This document shows positions 15,368-21,064 of a stretch of DNA of 21,064 nt, in pieces. The notes beneath the pieces were generated by a model. It did not search any database. It was not told the origin of the DNA and worked only from the letters and a program-made list of their open reading frames with translations. Source of the stretch: Gemmatimonadales bacterium (lineage in GTDB: Bacteria > Gemmatimonadota > Gemmatimonadetes > Gemmatimonadales > GWC2-71-9). A program made the translations under genes and the position numbers. Position 1 is the stretch's first letter; each line of letters opens with the position of its first letter. Location: the NCBI GenBank assembly GCA_013812695.1, contig JACCSZ010000437.1, positions 1 through 21,064 of the forward strand, written 5' to 3'.

Positions 15368-15396
15368 TTGTCGGCGTTCCGCATTTTCCCTAGGAT
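15368..15396 (+). promoter_or_regulatory. Sigma-70-type promoter for the FHA gene, leaderless
   Basis: TTGTCG (15368-15373), a 17-bp spacer and TAGGAT (15391-15396) form a reasonable promoter. The ATG at 15404 begins 7 nt after the -10, so transcription would start at the initiation codon. TAGGA could instead serve as a weak ribosome binding site 8 nt from the ATG. Confidence 0.5.
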
Positions 15397-15403
15397 TCGC
15401 GCG

Positions 15404-16738
15404 ATGATGCACCTCGAATTCGGCGGGGCGCGTATTCCCGTGCCCGCCGGTGAGACGATCATGGGGTCGGCGCCGGGCTGCGCCATTCTCCTCGAAGGCG
15501 AGGGGGTGCGGCCTCATCACGCCATCGTTCAGGGCACCACGCAGGGGGCCGCCGCCATCCGGGCCGCGGCCCCCGAGGCGGAGCTGCTCGTCAACGGGGT
15601 CCGCCTGGGCGCCGATCCGACGCCCATCCTCCACGGGGACAAGATCCAGATCGGTCCGCACGAGATTCTCGCCGTCGATGCCCGGCGGGTCGGTCAAACT
15701 CAACTGTTCGACTCCGGCGCCTTTACCGATCTCACGCCGCCCCGCCCGTCCGGGCCGGCGACCCCGACGGGCGCCACCGGCGGGCGCCTGGTGTGCCTGA
15801 CGGACGGACGCGAATACAAAGTGACCGGGGAGCCGTTGGTGTTCGGGCGGGACGCGGGGTCGGACGTGGTGGTGGGCGGCACCGAGGTGTCTCGCCGACA
15901 CGCCGACATCCAGCCCACCGCGGATGGGTACGTGCTCAACGATCTCAGCGTCAACGGCATCTACGTCAACGGCGAGCGGGTCGGCCGCCAGCACCTGCTG
16001 GCGCGGGCCGACGTGATCCGGATCGGCCACGACGAGTTCCGGTTCTATGCCGATGCCGCCGCGCCTCCCGTGGCGCGCGCCCGTCGCAGCATCCCCCCCG
16101 TGACGGCGGCGCAGCCCCCGACCGGGGCCGGTGCCCGGCTCTCGGACACCATGCACGGCCTGCCGATCTCCGCGCTGGCGGATGCGGTGACGCCGACGCA
16201 GCCGCGGCTGGTCCCGCTGGCCTCGCTGCTGGTGCGGACCGGGGCCCTCAAGGGCAGACGGCTGGCGGTCAAGGTGCCCGTGGTCAACATCGGACGGGCG
16301 GAATTCAACGACATCGTCATCGAGGACCCGAGCGTCAGCACCAGCCACGCCAAGCTCCAGCGCCGCGACGACATCTGGGTGCTCAGCGACGCGGGCTCGA
16401 CCAACGGAACCTTCGTGGAAGGCGAGCGACTCTCGGGCGAGGTGGCGCTGGGCCCCGGCACCACGCTCAAGTTCGGTGAGGTGGCGGTGCTGTTCGAGCC
16501 TTTCGACGACCTGGCGCTGTCGCGCCGGCCCTCGGAGACGCAGGTGATGTCGGGTGTGGTCCCGCCCGCGGGCGCGCCGGAAGCGTCGGAAAACCGGACG
16601 CCGGTCGCATCGCCCGCCGCGGCCCGCCCTCGCCGGCCGATCCGTGCCGCCGCGCCGCGGCCGAGTGGCCCGCCGGCCTGGCTGATCACGGCGCTGATCA
16701 TCGGCGGTGCCGCCGCGGCCTTCTTCCTCTTGCGCTGA
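15404..16738 (+). CDS. Triple FHA-domain protein with C-terminal membrane anchor
   Basis: A 444-residue protein. FHA domains read phosphothreonine on partner proteins. Domain 2 (about 128-214) has the full pattern: GR at 148-149, S163 and H166 in VSRRHA, and S182/N184 in LSVNGIYVNG. Domain 3 (about 276-364) also fits: GR at 297-298, S312/H315, and N334 in STNGTFV. Domain 1 (about 2-92) keeps the fold pattern, ending VNGVRL then GDKIQIG, but has GS at 21-22 instead of GR and VRPHHA instead of VSRRHA. It is therefore probably unable to bind phosphothreonine. A Pro/Ala/Arg-rich linker leads to one hydrophobic helix at about 425-443, giving a tail-anchored protein facing the cytoplasm. The ATG at 15404 (or 15407) is preferred over a TTG at 15368, which lies in the promoter. 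A PP2C phosphatase follows 14 nt later. No kinase is nearby. Confidence 0.9.
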   Translation: MMHLEFGGARIPVPAGETIMGSAPGCAILLEGEGVRPHHAIVQGTTQGAAAIRAAAPEAELLVNGVRLGADPTPILHGDKIQIGPHEILAVDARRVGQTQLFDSGAFTDLTPPRPSGPATPTGATGGRLVCLTDGREYKVTGEPLVFGRDAGSDVVVGGTEVSRRHADIQPTADGYVLNDLSVNGIYVNGERVGRQHLLARADVIRIGHDEFRFYADAAAPPVARARRSIPPVTAAQPPTGAGARLSDTMHGLPISALADAVTPTQPRLVPLASLLVRTGALKGRRLAVKVPVVNIGRAEFNDIVIEDPSVSTSHAKLQRRDDIWVLSDAGSTNGTFVEGERLSGEVALGPGTTLKFGEVAVLFEPFDDLALSRRPSETQVMSGVVPPAGAPEASENRTPVASPAAARPRRPIRAAAPRPSGPPAWLITALIIGGAAAAFFLLR

Positions 16739-16752
16739 CGGAACGCGCCCCC

Positions 16753-17556
16753 GTGCACTTCACCTGCGCCGCTCGTACCGACATCGGCATCGTCCGTTCT
16801 GGCAACGAGGACAACTACCTCATGCTCGCCGAGCGTGGCGTGTTCATCGTGGCCGACGGGATGGGGGGGCACGCCGCGGGCGAGGTGGCGAGCGAGATGG
16901 CGGTTCGCATCACATCCAACCAGATCGGAACGACCCGCGGGCTCTCGGACGAGGAGGCGGGTGAGCGGGTCAGCACGGCGATCCGCGCCGCCAACGACGC
17001 GATCTTCGAGCGCACGCTTGCGGAGCACGACAAGCGCGGCATGGGGACGACGGCCACGGTGCTGGTGCTGATGCCCCGGCGGTATCTGATCGGCCAGGTG
17101 GGAGACAGCCGGGCCTACCTCCTCCGGCACGGGGAGTTCCAGCAGCTCACCAAGGATCACTCGTACGTGCAGGAGCAGGTCGATGCGGGGCTCCTGACCC
17201 CGGAGCAGGCGCGCGTCCACCCGTACAGCAACGTCATCACCCGCTGCGTCGGCGCGAGCATGGATGTCGTGCCGGACATCTACTTCGGCACACTCGAAGA
17301 GGGCGACGTGCTGCTCCTGGCCTCCGACGGGCTCACGGGCATGCTCGAGGACGAGCACCTGACCCGCATCCTGAATGCCGACGGCGGCCCCCAGCATTGG
17401 GTGGACCGGATGGTGACGGAGGCCAACCGGCGCGGCGGCCTCGACAACATCACCGCCGTCGTGGTCCGGATCGATTCGGTGGACAGCACGACCGGGGAGC
17501 ATCCGGCGGCGGCGTCGGCGCCGCCCGCTTCGTTGAGCAAGGCGAAGGGGGCCTGA
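16753..17556 (+). CDS. PP2C-family Ser/Thr protein phosphatase (Stp/PrpC type)
   Basis: A 267-residue metal-dependent phosphatase that removes phosphate from Ser/Thr, usually opposing a Hanks-type kinase. Motifs are RSGNEDN (15-21), VADGMGGH with metal-binding D35 (33-40), GMGTTAT (97-102), GQVGDSRAYL with D118, LTKDHS (132-137), SDGLTGM with D192, and DNITAVVV with D231. All the aspartates expected to hold the two metal ions are present. The catalytic domain ends near 242; the Ala/Ser/Pro-rich tail (243-267) is probably disordered. The start is GTG, 14 nt after the FHA gene, so the two form an operon. The likely role is to reset the signal that the FHA domains read. Confidence 0.94.
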   Translation: MHFTCAARTDIGIVRSGNEDNYLMLAERGVFIVADGMGGHAAGEVASEMAVRITSNQIGTTRGLSDEEAGERVSTAIRAANDAIFERTLAEHDKRGMGTTATVLVLMPRRYLIGQVGDSRAYLLRHGEFQQLTKDHSYVQEQVDAGLLTPEQARVHPYSNVITRCVGASMDVVPDIYFGTLEEGDVLLLASDGLTGMLEDEHLTRILNADGGPQHWVDRMVTEANRRGGLDNITAVVVRIDSVDSTTGEHPAAASAPPASLSKAKGA

Positions 17557-17563
17557 GCCGGAT

Positions 17564-17590
17564 CGTGCCCCCCTCGCTTCGCTCAGGCTG
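17564..17590 (-). repeat. Single-arm copy of the dispersed GTCATCC-type repeat
   Basis: Read on the minus strand this is GTCAGCCTGAGCGAAGCGAG followed by GGGGGCA, a diverged copy of the 9431-9457 arm. It spans the short gap between the convergent PP2C and GNAT genes. It contains the GNAT stop codon (TGA, 17583-17585), in the same place in the repeat as in the decarboxylase gene. No pairing arm is present. Confidence 0.6.
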
Positions 17591-18059
17591 ACTCGGTTCG
17601 GTCCAGCTCCAGTTCCAGCCTGATATCCGCCCGCGCATAGCGCTCATCCGCGTCCAGCGGTACCCGCACGAAGCCGTGTTTCTCGTAGAGCCGGATCGCC
17701 GGACTCAGCCGCGTGTTGGACACGATCACGACCTTGCGCGTGCCGGCCGAGCGCGAGAAGGCCAGGGCCGCCTCCATCAGCAAGTCGCCGTAACCGCGCC
17801 CACGGGCGGCCGGTGCCACGGCCATCTTGGCGATCTCGTCGGTCTCGGCATCGAGCCGCAGCACCGCGCAGGTGCCCAGCACCTCGTCGCCCTCCACCAC
17901 GAAGAAGATCTGACCCCCCGGCGCCAGGATCTTCCCCGCGGGATCGCGAAACGCTTCCCGGTCGGCCTCCTCGAGCGTGAACCAGGTCTCGATCCATTCG
18001 CGGTTGAGCCGCTCGAACTCGCCGCGCCACTCCGCGCGATACGCCTGCACGTCAGGCAT
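17583..18059 (-). CDS. GNAT-family N-acetyltransferase
   Basis: The 158-residue protein carries the acetyl-CoA-binding motif A of the GNAT fold, IAKMAVAPAARGRGYGDLLM at 76-95, with the R-G-R-G-Y-G pyrophosphate loop. Motif B, NTRLSPAIRLYEKHGFVRV, spans 115-133. It transfers acetyl from acetyl-CoA to an unknown amine. The ATG at 18059 is chosen because GGAGG lies 5 nt upstream; a GTG 10 codons earlier is the alternative. The C-terminal Glu-Ser-Ala and stop are encoded by a dispersed repeat. The substrate cannot be predicted. It is divergent from the metallo-beta-lactamase-fold gene, with 88 nt between starts, and no linked function is evident. Confidence 0.88.
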   Translation of the reverse strand: MPDVQAYRAEWRGEFERLNREWIETWFTLEEADREAFRDPAGKILAPGGQIFFVVEGDEVLGTCAVLRLDAETDEIAKMAVAPAARGRGYGDLLMEAALAFSRSAGTRKVVIVSNTRLSPAIRLYEKHGFVRVPLDADERYARADIRLELELDRTESA

Positions 18060-18147
18060 CCGCGCCTCCGCCAGTGTGAGCGGCCCCACACTCCGGCCTC
18101 CGCCCGCGCCTTACGTTGTGCATCCAACGCGTCCTGGAGGAAGTGTC

Positions 18148-19026
18148 ATGCGAGTGAAGAGCCTCACCCCCGACCTGGGGTACCTGCGAGTGGCGATGGT
18201 CAACGTCTACTTCTTCGGCCCGCCGGGCTCGGGCGACCGGGAGTGGGTGCTGGTCGATGCCGGGCTTCCGGGATCGGCCTCGTGGATCGCCGGGGCGGCG
18301 GCGGAACGCTACGGAAATGCCCGGCCGTCGGCCATCGTGCTGACGCACGGGCACGTCGACCACGTCGGCGCGCTCGAGACGCTGGCCAAGCGCTGGGACG
18401 TACCCGTCTACGCCCACCCGCGGGAGCTGCCGTACCTGACGGGCCGGGAGTCGTATCCGCCCTCGGACCCGGCAGTGGGCGGTGGCATCATGCCGCTCGT
18501 GGGGCTGCTGTTCCCGCGCGGACCGATCGATCTGGGCGAGCGCGCCCGGGCCCTGCCCGGGGACGGCTCGGTGCCGAACATGCCGGGCTGGCGGTGGCTG
18601 CCCACGCCCGGCCACACCAGCGGCCACGTCTCGCTGTTCCGGGAGTCGGACCGGACGCTGATCGCGGGGGACGCGTTCGTGACGACCAAGCAGGAGTCGG
18701 CGCTGGCCATCATCACGCAGCGGCCGGAGATGCATGGCCCGCCCTCGTACTTCACGACGGACTGGCCGGAGGCGGAAATCTCGGTCCAGCGCCTGGCCGA
18801 CCTCGAGCCCGAGCTCGCCGCCACCGGCCACGGGCGGCCGCTCCGGGGCGCGGCGATGCGTCGTGAGCTTCACGCGCTGGCCACGGACTTCGACCGCCGC
18901 GCCGTGCCGGCGCACGGCCGCTCTGTAGGTCGCCCCATCTTCGACGAGCCGCTTCCCAAGATGCTGCTCGGGGCCGGGGCCGCGGTGATCGCGGGGTTGG
19001 TGCTCAGCCGGGTCGGTCGCCGCTGA
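18148..19026 (+). CDS. Metallo-beta-lactamase-fold hydrolase with C-terminal hydrophobic anchor
   Basis: A 292-residue protein. The start is firm: GGAGG (18136-18140) lies 7 nt before the ATG. Metal ligands are H67, H69, D71 and H72 in THGHVDHVG, H156 in PTPGHTSGH, D175 in IAGDAF, and H228 in ATGHGRP. The set is complete for a two-metal site of the glyoxalase II type. Residues about 272-290 (LPKMLLGAGAAVIAGLVL) are hydrophobic and could form a tail anchor; no N-terminal signal is present, so the catalytic domain would face the cytoplasm. The family covers thioesterases, lactonases and many other hydrolases, and the substrate is unknown. The stop is 10 nt from that of the convergent DUF411 gene. 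Confidence 0.9.
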   Translation: MRVKSLTPDLGYLRVAMVNVYFFGPPGSGDREWVLVDAGLPGSASWIAGAAAERYGNARPSAIVLTHGHVDHVGALETLAKRWDVPVYAHPRELPYLTGRESYPPSDPAVGGGIMPLVGLLFPRGPIDLGERARALPGDGSVPNMPGWRWLPTPGHTSGHVSLFRESDRTLIAGDAFVTTKQESALAIITQRPEMHGPPSYFTTDWPEAEISVQRLADLEPELAATGHGRPLRGAAMRRELHALATDFDRRAVPAHGRSVGRPIFDEPLPKMLLGAGAAVIAGLVLSRVGRR

Positions 19027-19030
19027 ACCC

Positions 19031-19047
19031 CGCGCCTCAGTGGCGCG
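19031..19047. terminator. Possible short hairpin at a convergent junction
   Basis: CGCGCC (19031-19036) and GGCGCG (19042-19047) form a 6-bp GC-only stem with loop TCAGT. It lies between the hydrolase and DUF411 stops. There is no T-tract, so intrinsic termination is doubtful. Confidence 0.25.
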
Positions 19048-19507
19048 CGAACACCAGGGTCTTGCCGTCGCGCGCGAACGACAGGACTTCGTACGGCTCG
19101 TGCGCATCGCCCGGGACGGCCATGCCGGGCGTGCTCCTGGGCATCTTCGGCACCGCCAGCCCCGCCACGGCCGGCCGCTCCGCGAGCACGCGGCGAAGGT
19201 CGGCGGCGGGGACGTGGCCTTCGACGAGATAGCGATCGAGCAGGGCGGTGTGGCAGCTCCGGACGTCCGCGGGCACGCCCATCTCGTCTTTGATCCTGTC
19301 CATGTCCTCCTCATCGTGCACGACGGGAGCAAAGCCATGCGCGCGCAGGTGGTCCACCCACTTGGCGCAGCAGACGCAGCTGGCGCTCTTGTAGACAGTG
19401 ATAGGCGTTCCCGGCCCGCCGTCGGCTTGGGCCAGCAGGCGGCGCGACCAGAGCGCACCGGCTGCGAGGCCGCCAGTATGGGCCACAAAGGCCCGGCGTG
19501 TAATCAT
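19037..19507 (-). CDS. DUF411 family metal-binding protein with Tat-like signal
   Basis: A 156-residue protein. The N-terminus MITRRAFVAHTGGLAAGAL has a twin-arginine pair followed by a hydrophobic stretch, so export by Tat or Sec is likely. The DUF411 domain follows: SCVCCAKWVDHL (C44, C46, C47), RSCHTALLDRYLVEGHVPAA (C85, H86, H98), and LAVPKMPRSTPGMAVPG (M122, M129). The Cys, His and Met residues suggest binding of a soft metal, and DUF411 genes are often found near copper-handling genes, but none is here. The ATG overlaps the stop of the HD-domain gene by 4 nt (ATGA), and AAAGGAG within that gene lies 9 nt upstream. The biochemical role of the family is not settled. Confidence 0.88.
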   Translation of the reverse strand: MITRRAFVAHTGGLAAGALWSRRLLAQADGGPGTPITVYKSASCVCCAKWVDHLRAHGFAPVVHDEEDMDRIKDEMGVPADVRSCHTALLDRYLVEGHVPAADLRRVLAERPAVAGLAVPKMPRSTPGMAVPGDAHEPYEVLSFARDGKTLVFARH

Positions 19508-20814
19508 CGGGTGGTACTCCTTTCCAACAATGGCTGCCGCGCGTCCAAGCGGGCGCGCAGCTCGGCGGCGGTCCAGGTCAGCAGGTCGGGGACGCGGTCC
19601 AGGGTTGCCCGCGGGGCGTCCGCCACGAACACCCGGAGACGGCGCGCGCTGCGATACAGCTCGTCGGCCACGCGGGGCAGGCCGAGCTGGCCGGAGCGTC
19701 CGGCGTCGGTGAGCCGCTCGACCGTGCCGCCGCGCGTCCGCAGCGGCAGATCGACGCCGAGCATGGACGAGCGCGCCGGGAAATCGAGCAACAGGTCGCC
19801 AGGGGACAACCCCACCTCACGGGCGAGCGCGTCCTCGACCAGCTCGAGCAGGTCGGCATCGTCGGTGACCCACGGCTCGGACACCGCGGGCACGTCGCTC
19901 GCGGACAGGTCGAGCGCACGCTTGTGCAGCCGCCGGGCGCGGATGGCCGCCGCCAGCGCGTTGCCGTCCCGCGTGATGAGTTGCTCCATCAGGCCGTCGT
20001 CGGTGGCCTCGGCGATGCCCGCCACTGTGACGCTCCCGCGCGCCACCGCACCGCGCACCGCCCGCTTGAACATACACGTGGCCGACCGCACCGCGTGGTG
20101 CCAGTAGACGTTCCGGTACATCTGATACTTGGCGAACAGGAGCGACTCGAGCGCGCTTACCCCCTTCTCCAGTACGCCCACCTCGAAACGGCCCGGAGCG
20201 GTCTCGACCAGCGTGAGCGTCGCCAGCAGGCGGTCCACATCCACCGTGCCGTACGGCACTCCGCACATTCTGGCATCCCGACTCAGGTAATCGATCTTGT
20301 CGAGATCGAGCGACCCCGAAATCAGGCCCTGCAGCGCGCTGGCGCTCTTCCCGGAGATGAGGGAGCCGAGGGTGTTTGCGAACGCCGGGCCGCCGATTTC
20401 CCGCAGGCGCTGGCCCAGCTCGCCCTGGCACAGCTTGGCGACGCCGAGCGCCTCATGCGATGGGAAGCCCGCCTCCTCGAGCGCGTGGGAGAATGGATAA
20501 TGGCCGATGTCGTGCAAGAGGGCCGCGAGGCGGACCGCGAGGCAGTCCTCGTCGGGCACCCGGTCGAGCTCACCGCGCTCCTCGAGGCTGGCGAGGGCGC
20601 GGCGCGTCAGATGATAGGCGCCGAGCGCGTGCTCGAACCGGGTGTGGGTGGCGCCGGGATAGACGAGGAAGGCGTGTCCGACCTGCCGGACGTAGCGGAG
20701 ACGCTGCACCGCCTCGGTGTCCAGTGCCAGGAGCGCGGGGCGGTCGAGGCGGATGTTGTCCCAGAGCGGGTCACGGATGACCTCGAGCTCTTTAAGATCT
20801 TTGGGGTCGGGCAT
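19504..20814 (-). CDS. HD-domain phosphohydrolase (YwfO/SAMHD1-like, possible dNTPase)
   Basis: The 436-residue protein has the layout of YwfO/SAMHD1-type HD enzymes, which hydrolyse dNTPs to nucleoside and triphosphate. The N-terminal part reads VQRLRYVRQVGHAFLVYPGA then THTRFEHALG (H62). It is followed by LLHDIGHYPFSH (H101, D102, H105) and SGSLDLDKIDYLSRDA (D172). H62, H101, D102 and D172 correspond to the four metal ligands of human SAMHD1 (H167, H206, D207, D311). The C-terminal 200 residues are helical with no further motif. True substrates of most bacterial members are unknown. No Shine-Dalgarno precedes the ATG. DUF411 overlaps its stop. A near-identical start region lies head to head at 20921. 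Confidence 0.9.
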   Translation of the reverse strand: MPDPKDLKELEVIRDPLWDNIRLDRPALLALDTEAVQRLRYVRQVGHAFLVYPGATHTRFEHALGAYHLTRRALASLEERGELDRVPDEDCLAVRLAALLHDIGHYPFSHALEEAGFPSHEALGVAKLCQGELGQRLREIGGPAFANTLGSLISGKSASALQGLISGSLDLDKIDYLSRDARMCGVPYGTVDVDRLLATLTLVETAPGRFEVGVLEKGVSALESLLFAKYQMYRNVYWHHAVRSATCMFKRAVRGAVARGSVTVAGIAEATDDGLMEQLITRDGNALAAAIRARRLHKRALDLSASDVPAVSEPWVTDDADLLELVEDALAREVGLSPGDLLLDFPARSSMLGVDLPLRTRGGTVERLTDAGRSGQLGLPRVADELYRSARRLRVFVADAPRATLDRVPDLLTWTAAELRARLDARQPLLERSTTR

Positions 20815-20920
20815 GGGGAAGCGTTCGCAGGTGGGGAGTCGTCATCCTGAGCGGAGCGAAGGGGCCAAGTCCCGACGGCTGCCCCCGCGGATCCGCCTAC
20901 CGAAGACGCGCCCCACCCGC
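20815..20920. other. Intergenic region between divergent HD paralogues
   Basis: 106 nt separate the two start codons and must hold both promoters. It includes a repeat arm at 20841-20867. Upstream of each gene a similar short string is seen: CCCCACCTGC before the left gene (16 nt before its ATG region) and CCCCACCCGC directly before the right ATG, a trace of shared ancestry. No clear -35/-10 pair is visible. Confidence 0.45.
20841..20867 (+). repeat. Single-arm copy of the dispersed GTCATCC-type repeat
   Basis: It begins GTCATCCTGAGCGGAGCGAA and continues GGGGCCA. It matches the left arm at 9431-9457 at 26 of 27 positions. It has no pairing arm and lies 26 nt upstream of the left HD gene's ATG, within a divergent promoter region rather than at a gene end. 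Confidence 0.8.
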
Positions 20921-21064
20921 ATGCCCGACCCCAAGGACCCGAAAGAGCTCGAGGTCATCCGCGACCCGCTCTGGGACAACATCCGCCTCGACCGGCCCGC
21001 GTTGCTGGCGCTCGATACCGCGGCGGTGCAGCGACTCCGCTACGTCCGCCAGGTCGGCCATGCC
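20921..21064 (+). CDS. Second HD-domain phosphohydrolase, N-terminal part (cut by window end)
   Basis: Only the first 48 codons are in the window. They encode MPDPKDPKELEVIRDPLWDN and continue to VRQVGHA. They match the start of the divergent HD gene at 46 of 48 residues (L7P, E34A). At DNA level about 16 of 144 positions differ, nearly all at third codon positions, so both copies appear to have been kept under selection for protein sequence. The catalytic residues lie beyond the window, so function and completeness cannot be judged. It is presumably a paralogue of the same enzyme transcribed in the opposite direction. The ATG is chosen by alignment with the paralogue; no ribosome binding site is visible. 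Confidence 0.8.
   Translation, partial: MPDPKDPKELEVIRDPLWDNIRLDRPALLALDTAAVQRLRYVRQVGHA

Noticed and set aside
12370..15393. Long plus-strand frame of about 1,000 codons overlapping the flippase and ABC genes
   Set aside because: It is an out-of-frame shadow with Arg/Ala/Gly-rich composition and no motifs, while the real genes occupy another frame of the same strand.
12353..16348. A stop-free minus-strand frame continuing upstream of uvrA for about 1,330 codons
   Set aside because: It is antisense to the flippase, ABC and FHA genes, is rich in Arg, His, Glu and Pro, has no domain, and results from third-position GC bias. The uvrA N-terminus is clearly at 12352.
20815..21064. The right-end inverted duplication as a simple assembly fold-back
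   Set aside because: A fold-back would be identical, whereas about 11% of bases differ, nearly all synonymous. A chimeric join of two strains remains possible and is noted in the finding.

Overview
This is a high-GC, tightly packed chromosomal window from a free-living bacterium. It holds mostly housekeeping and envelope genes and no phage, IS element, CRISPR array or plasmid module. The gene mix, a near absence of AT except around one tRNA, and short start-proximal TANNNT boxes in place of ribosome binding sites suggest a soil Gemmatimonadota or a similar high-GC lineage. That placement is inference; no rRNA or clade-specific marker is present.

Layout. Positions 70-975 carry a branched-chain aminotransferase (ilvE), followed by the decayed start of a family-2 glycosyltransferase. 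A small LeuA-dimer-like protein (1333-1752) and an MltD-type lipoprotein lytic transglycosylase (1890-3404) follow. The latter converges on a second membrane-anchored lytic transglycosylase, which is the last gene of a minus-strand holB-moaC-transglycosylase cluster (5752-3430). An AT-richer gap with palindromes leads into tRNA-Asn(GTT) and a strong terminator. Next come two small convergent proteins, a Pro-rich protein overlapping an AlkA-like DNA glycosylase, and a divergent aromatic-amino-acid-decarboxylase-like PLP enzyme. A 27-bp inverted repeat separates that enzyme from uvrA (12352-9533). Divergent from uvrA is a lipid-flippase-like membrane protein coupled to an ABC exporter, then a triple-FHA tail-anchored protein followed by a PP2C phosphatase. 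The right end has a GNAT acetyltransferase, an anchored metallo-beta-lactamase-fold hydrolase, a DUF411 protein overlapping an HD-domain phosphohydrolase, and a divergent near-duplicate of that HD gene cut by the window edge.

How the genes relate. Four genes concern the envelope or lipids (two transglycosylases, flippase-like protein, ABC exporter). FHA plus PP2C looks like a Ser/Thr phosphorylation readout and eraser pair whose kinase is not in the window. uvrA and the glycosylase are DNA repair genes, and holB is replication.

The observations most worth checking are: (1) the head-to-head HD paralogues, about 89% identical in DNA with nearly all differences synonymous; (2) a recurring TANNNT box 6-7 nt before the ATG of at least five genes, implying leaderless mRNAs; (3) a dispersed repeat (GTCATCCTGAGCG...) that supplies the stop codons of two genes and also sits in the HD promoter region; and (4) a triple-FHA protein whose first domain has lost its phosphothreonine-contact residues. 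I did not find a convincing wholly new multi-gene system.
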